A stretch of DNA of 64,000 nucleotides from an uncultured Paracoccaceae bacterium (GTDB lineage Bacteria > Pseudomonadota > Alphaproteobacteria > Rhodobacterales > Rhodobacteraceae): positions 496,001 through 560,000 of the forward strand of contig CANMTD010000001.1 in the NCBI GenBank assembly GCA_947500775.1. The letters run 5' to 3'. Each line of letters starts with the position of its first letter. The first letter of the stretch is position 1. The translations under genes were made by a program, and so were the position numbers. The notes below the pieces were generated by a model that ran no database searches, had not been told where the DNA came from, and was given only the letters and a program-made list of their open reading frames with translations. Below, piece by piece: positions 60,683 to 64,000 of this stretch.

Positions 60683-61696
60683 GTGTTGTCAACAATAGTA
60701 ACGATTGCCAAGAATGAGGGCCCCTATATCTGGGAATGGGTCGCCCATCATAAAATGATTGGTTTTGACAATATCATTATGTTTCAGAATGACTCCGATG
60801 ATCTGACCCATGAGATCATGAGCGCTTTGCGCGCGGCGGGGGTCATAAAATACTTCTACAACCGCGCAGAAACCGGACGGCATCAGACCGCCGCCTATCA
60901 GCGCAGCACCCGCCAAGAGGAATATCGCTCTGCCGATTGGGTCATGGCGCTGGATATGGATGAGTTTCTGGTGATCAATACCGGCGATGGCACTTTGAAT
61001 GCGCTGTACGACGCCATGCCCGAATTTGACTGTGCCCTGATCAACTGGAAGCTTTTTGGAAGTTCCGGTCTGGTCGCCATGTCGGACCAGCCGGTGACCC
61101 ACCGGTTCGTTCTGGCGGAAGAAGACGATGGGATCAAACGGTCCCGCCGCCCCTTCAAATGCCTTTTCCGCCCGTCGCTTTTCAAACGGCCCGGCATTCA
61201 CCGCGCGGTCGGGTTCGACGAAAACGACCCGCAGGTGAAATATGTGAACGGGTCCGGCATGCCGAGCTCTGAGTTCGAGATTCTGAATTTCCAATGCGGA
61301 GATCCCCGGGGGCGGTCCTTGGCGCAGATCAACCATTATATCGTCAAGGACCCTCAGAGTTTCGTGTTGAAACACGCCCGGGGCAGTGCGCATCAAAGCT
61401 TTCGGGCGATCGACGCCGGGTATTGGAAAAAACGGAACCGAAATCGTGAAAAAGACACCGGCCTGCTGGCCCGTGGCGATGCCCTGCGCGCCAAAATGGA
61501 CGAGCTTGATCAACTGACCGGCGGAAAGCTGAGCCAATACACCTCAGAGTCGCTTCAGCGGCACCGGGACAAATTTCAGCAGATCGTCAAGGACGAGGGC
61601 CCAAGGTCGCTTTATCACTACTGCCTTGAGAACCCGAACCTTGATGACGCGGCCCCGCCATGGATGTCCGCGCAAACGCCCGACGCCGCGGGGTGA
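60683..61696 (+). CDS. family 2-type glycosyltransferase
   Basis: 337 residues. Begins STIVTIAKNEGPYIWEWVAHH, with FDNIIMFQNDSDDLT and the metal motif DMDEF (ALDMDEFLV). This belongs to the GT2/GT92-like group that starts with a KNE motif. The C-terminal region (HYIVKDPQSFVLKHARG) agrees. No membrane helix. The GTG at 60683 has AGGA 8 bases ahead; a TTG at 60677 is too close to the RBS. Acceptor unknown; might build an exopolysaccharide or decorate the VPLPA-CTERM protein next door. Confidence 0.82.
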   Translation: MLSTIVTIAKNEGPYIWEWVAHHKMIGFDNIIMFQNDSDDLTHEIMSALRAAGVIKYFYNRAETGRHQTAAYQRSTRQEEYRSADWVMALDMDEFLVINTGDGTLNALYDAMPEFDCALINWKLFGSSGLVAMSDQPVTHRFVLAEEDDGIKRSRRPFKCLFRPSLFKRPGIHRAVGFDENDPQVKYVNGSGMPSSEFEILNFQCGDPRGRSLAQINHYIVKDPQSFVLKHARGSAHQSFRAIDAGYWKKRNRNREKDTGLLARGDALRAKMDELDQLTGGKLSQYTSESLQRHRDKFQQIVKDEGPRSLYHYCLENPNLDDAAPPWMSAQTPDAAG

Positions 61697-61866
61697 TCGG
61701 CACATATCCGGCGCAGAATGGAAACAGTGAGTGCATGAAAGCGGGGAAATCCAAGGCCGAAAAGTGTTGAGAATGTGGCAAAATTTAGCTAAATATAGGT
61801 CGATAAAGCGGCAAATTTGGCTGCGTTTCCTTTTTCAGAGCGTTGTAAAGCGTATTGGGTGCCATA

Positions 61867-62520
61867 ATGAACAAGTTGATTTCACTGACCGCAGCGGCGT
61901 TGGTCGCGACAACCGCAACCGCCTTCGGGTCGGTTTTCACATTCGAAAATTTCAGCCACGGCGATAACGTGACATCCGTGACCAGCGACGATGGTCTGGT
62001 TACGGCCACGGTGTCGGCCACCGGCGGGATCAATCAGGCCTGGGCCTTTGATTCCAACCAGAACAACACCTGGGATTACGATCTGGAAGGCCCGTTTCAG
62101 CATTACGGCGGCATTCTGGGCGATCTGGACGCGGGGAATATCCTGATCATTCAGGAACATCACCTGCTGCCCGACGATAACGCCGGGGGCGGGACCCTGA
62201 CTTTCGTCTTCGAAAAGGCGGTCGATTTTCTGGGTTTCAACCTGTTTGACGATGCTGATGTGACCGTGACCTCGACCAGCAACAGCAACAGCGCGACCTT
62301 CACCCTGCCGGTGCCGAACGCCGATGGGAAATACGGCGTTTTCGATACCGGGTCGCTGTTTCTGGGCGTGACCGACCTGACCTTCAGCCTGAACCATTCG
62401 GGCGCCATCGACGGTCTGCGCTTTGCCGCCCCGGTGCCGGTGCCTGCGGCCCTGCCGCTGTTGCTGACCGGTGTGGGCGGGCTGACCCTGATCGGGCGCC
62501 GCCGCCGCAAAGCCGCCTGA
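61867..62520 (+). CDS. VPLPA-CTERM sorting-domain protein
   Basis: 217 residues exported by a signal peptide (about 1-21, ATAFGS). The body is beta-rich and Asn/Asp/Ser-rich (WDYDLEGPFQHYGG, VTVTSTSNSNSATFT). The tail APVPVPAALPLLLTGVGGL followed by IGRRRRKAA is the VPLPA-CTERM pattern: a V-P-x-P-A motif, hydrophobic helix and basic cluster, recognised by an exosortase. No exosortase gene is in the window. The ATG at 61867 has only a weak GGGTG site upstream. Confidence 0.88.
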   Translation: MNKLISLTAAALVATTATAFGSVFTFENFSHGDNVTSVTSDDGLVTATVSATGGINQAWAFDSNQNNTWDYDLEGPFQHYGGILGDLDAGNILIIQEHHLLPDDNAGGGTLTFVFEKAVDFLGFNLFDDADVTVTSTSNSNSATFTLPVPNADGKYGVFDTGSLFLGVTDLTFSLNHSGAIDGLRFAAPVPVPAALPLLLTGVGGLTLIGRRRRKAA

Positions 62521-62546
62521 GCGAAGGCGCCAGTATGGAATGACGG

Positions 62547-62570
62547 GGGCGCCGCAGGGGCGCCCTTTTT
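62547..62570 (+). terminator. intrinsic terminator after the VPLPA-CTERM gene
   Basis: GGGCGCC at 62547-62553 pairs with GGCGCCC at 62559-62565, loop of 5 bases, then five T. Located 27 bases downstream of the stop codon. Confidence 0.85.
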
Positions 62571-62681
62571 CGTTCAAGCATTGCCCGGTTTCCGGGGAAA
62601 AACCCGGTGCGGCGTCCCTTGTGGCACCCTGCGCCTGTGGCTACATATGCCATAGCCGACAGACATAAATGGACCGCCCCC

Positions 62682-64000
62682 ATGCGCTGGATCGTTCGAG
62701 CCCTTCTTACCCTGTTGATACTGGTTGCCGTTCTGATCGGGGGGCTGATGCTGTTGCCCGCCGACCGGATTGCCGGGCTGGCCTCGGACAAGCTGCGCGA
62801 GGCGACGGGGCGCGAGGTCAGTTTCGAGGGGCGGCTGGCGCCGTCGATCTGGCCGCAGATCGGGGTGTCCACCGGGCCGGTGAAACTGTCGAATGCCGAT
62901 TGGTCCAAGGGCGGGCCGATGCTGACGGCCGAGGGGCTGTCGGTCGGGGTTGATCTGGCGGCACTGGTCGGGGGCGATCTGAAAGTGCGGCGGCTGGAAC
63001 TGACCCGGCCCCAGATTTTGCTGGAACAGGCGGCCGACGGGCGCGCGAACTGGGATTTCACAGCCCCCAAAGCCGCCCCGAAAACCGGCGGCGGTCAATC
63101 GGGCTCCAACTCCACCGCGTCCAAAGCCCCCGCCGCGGCGCAACCCTTTACCATCGACAAGGCGGTCGTGTCGGACGCGACGGTCCGGTTTGTCGATCAT
63201 GCGACGGGCACCACCACCCGGCTGGACGGGCTGGAGGCCGCGTTCAGCCTGCCCGACTATGCCGGAGCGGGCACATTGTCCCTGTCGGGGCAGGTGAACG
63301 GCCAGACATTTGACGCCGACGTGACCTTGAAAGAATTCGCCAAGACGCTGGCCGGGCAGGTCAGCCCGCTGTCGACCAAGGTCACCGTGGGATCGTCGCG
63401 GGTGGCGTTCGACGGGCGCGCGGGTACCGCGCCGCTGGCCGCCGATGGCGCGCTGGATGCGGATGTCTCGGATCTTGGCGCGCTTTTTGCCGCATTGGGT
63501 CAGCCCGCCCCGGAACTGCCGCCGGGCGTGGGCAAGACCATCGCCGTCAAAGGCGCGCTGACCTATGCGCCCGCGGGATCGGTTCACCTGCGCGACGCGG
63601 TGATGACGCTGGATCAGAACCGCCTGTCGGGCGCGGCCGACCTGACGCTGGACGGCAAGCCCCGCCTGACCGGGCAGTTCACCGCCGGCGCGCTGGACCT
63701 GCGCGCCTTTACCGGTGAAACGGGCAAATCCGGCGGCAAATCGGGTGGCGGGGGCGGTGGCAAAGGCAAGGGCGGTGCCAAGGACAGCGGCGGCTGGTCC
63801 ACCGATCCGATCGACGTCAGCGCATTGGCCGCATTGGACGCCGAGGTCGGCATCGTCGCCGACAGCGTCGATCTGGGCAGCGCCAAGCTGGGCAAGACCC
63901 GGATTTTGGCGAAGCTGACCGACCGGCGGCTGGTGCTGACGCTGAACGAGGTGCGCGCCTATGACGGGCTGATCACCGGCACCTTTGTCGTCAACGGGCG
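62682..64000 (+). CDS. AsmA family protein, 5' part
   Basis: At least 439 residues; the gene continues past the right edge. N-terminal membrane helix (RWIVRALLTLLILVAVLIGGL), then ADRIAGLASDKLREATGREVSFEG, VKLSNADWSKGGPMLTAEGL and GGDLKVRRLELTRPQILLEQ, the AsmA N-terminal pattern. AsmA proteins anchor in the inner membrane and affect lipid transport to the outer membrane. A Gly/Lys/Ser-rich linker lies near residues 345-370. ATG at 62682 follows a short spacer. Confidence 0.88.
   Translation, partial: MRWIVRALLTLLILVAVLIGGLMLLPADRIAGLASDKLREATGREVSFEGRLAPSIWPQIGVSTGPVKLSNADWSKGGPMLTAEGLSVGVDLAALVGGDLKVRRLELTRPQILLEQAADGRANWDFTAPKAAPKTGGGQSGSNSTASKAPAAAQPFTIDKAVVSDATVRFVDHATGTTTRLDGLEAAFSLPDYAGAGTLSLSGQVNGQTFDADVTLKEFAKTLAGQVSPLSTKVTVGSSRVAFDGRAGTAPLAADGALDADVSDLGALFAALGQPAPELPPGVGKTIAVKGALTYAPAGSVHLRDAVMTLDQNRLSGAADLTLDGKPRLTGQFTAGALDLRAFTGETGKSGGKSGGGGGGKGKGGAKDSGGWSTDPIDVSALAALDAEVGIVADSVDLGSAKLGKTRILAKLTDRRLVLTLNEVRAYDGLITGTFVVNG

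Noticed and set aside
61777-61792. Sigma-54-like promoter (TGGCA...GCT) upstream of the VPLPA-CTERM gene
   Set aside because: The GG to GC distance is one base short of the required spacing, so it is not a valid -24/-12 site despite the known link of PEP-CTERM systems with RpoN.

Overview
The window looks like chromosomal DNA of a marine-type alphaproteobacterium of the Rhodobacteraceae (Roseobacter group). The evidence is high G+C with the matching codon bias, the split F1 ATP synthase operon atpHAGDC, the coxB-ctaB-coxF-ctaG-ctaE order without subunit I, a fused ATP sulfurylase/APS kinase, an Hsp20-DUF1150 pair, a divergent trxB/lrp pair, and a VPLPA-CTERM protein. No rRNA, tRNA, CRISPR array, insertion sequence or prophage was seen. 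Most of it is core housekeeping sequence, and the interesting parts are small or intergenic.

Layout: 1-9.1 kb holds a DUF2125 fragment, a gamma-glutamylcyclotransferase, an ExbB-like/OmpA-like energised envelope pair with a very long coiled coil, an M23 endopeptidase coupled to clpA, gloB and a methyltransferase. 9.3-14.3 kb is atpHAGDC with a strong terminator. 14.3-22.3 kb carries an H-type lectin, prs, a co-directional minus-strand run (ppaC, HAD, MaoC, ribF, ycgN, ltaE) and a DUF2161 gene. 22.3-24.4 kb is groESL behind a sigma-70-like promoter and a CIRCE operator. 24.4-26.3 kb has a structured repeat and an SDR/MarR/monooxygenase operon with a palindromic operator. 26.4-34.1 kb holds a site-2 protease, a solitary phnM, a DMT transporter, a Nudix protein, a lipase-like protein, a class IV aminotransferase, ydcH-purE-purK and a heat-shock operon with a good RpoH-type promoter.

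34.2-47.4 kb holds sat-cysC with a two-hairpin leader, trxB/lrp with three TTGCGC boxes, a Hint-domain protein with Ser at the nucleophile position, a 40-residue small protein, lgt-midA-pgeF, ubiK, a frameshifted small gene, an HTH regulator with a perfect operator, dprA, a 2-oxoglutarate oxygenase, a GNAT protein and tldD. 47.4-55 kb is the aa3 oxidase assembly cluster with an FNR/Dnr-type box, then surf1, thrC, an M16 peptidase and a RimJ-like acetyltransferase. 55-59.2 kb has a low-GC orphan gene, an MBL-fold protein, a GlcD-like oxidoreductase, a small secreted protein and about 670 bases of gene-free DNA packed with repeats and hairpins. 59.2-64 kb holds rimO, a glycosyltransferase, a VPLPA-CTERM protein and a partial AsmA-like gene.

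The best candidates for undescribed biology are the stator-like ExbB/OmpA pair, the gene-free region 58480-59152 (six CGCAGAA motifs, a structured repeat shared with 24491-24567, and a 16-bp hairpin), the sulfate-gene leader, the low-GC orphan gene, and the small ORF at 38732-38854.
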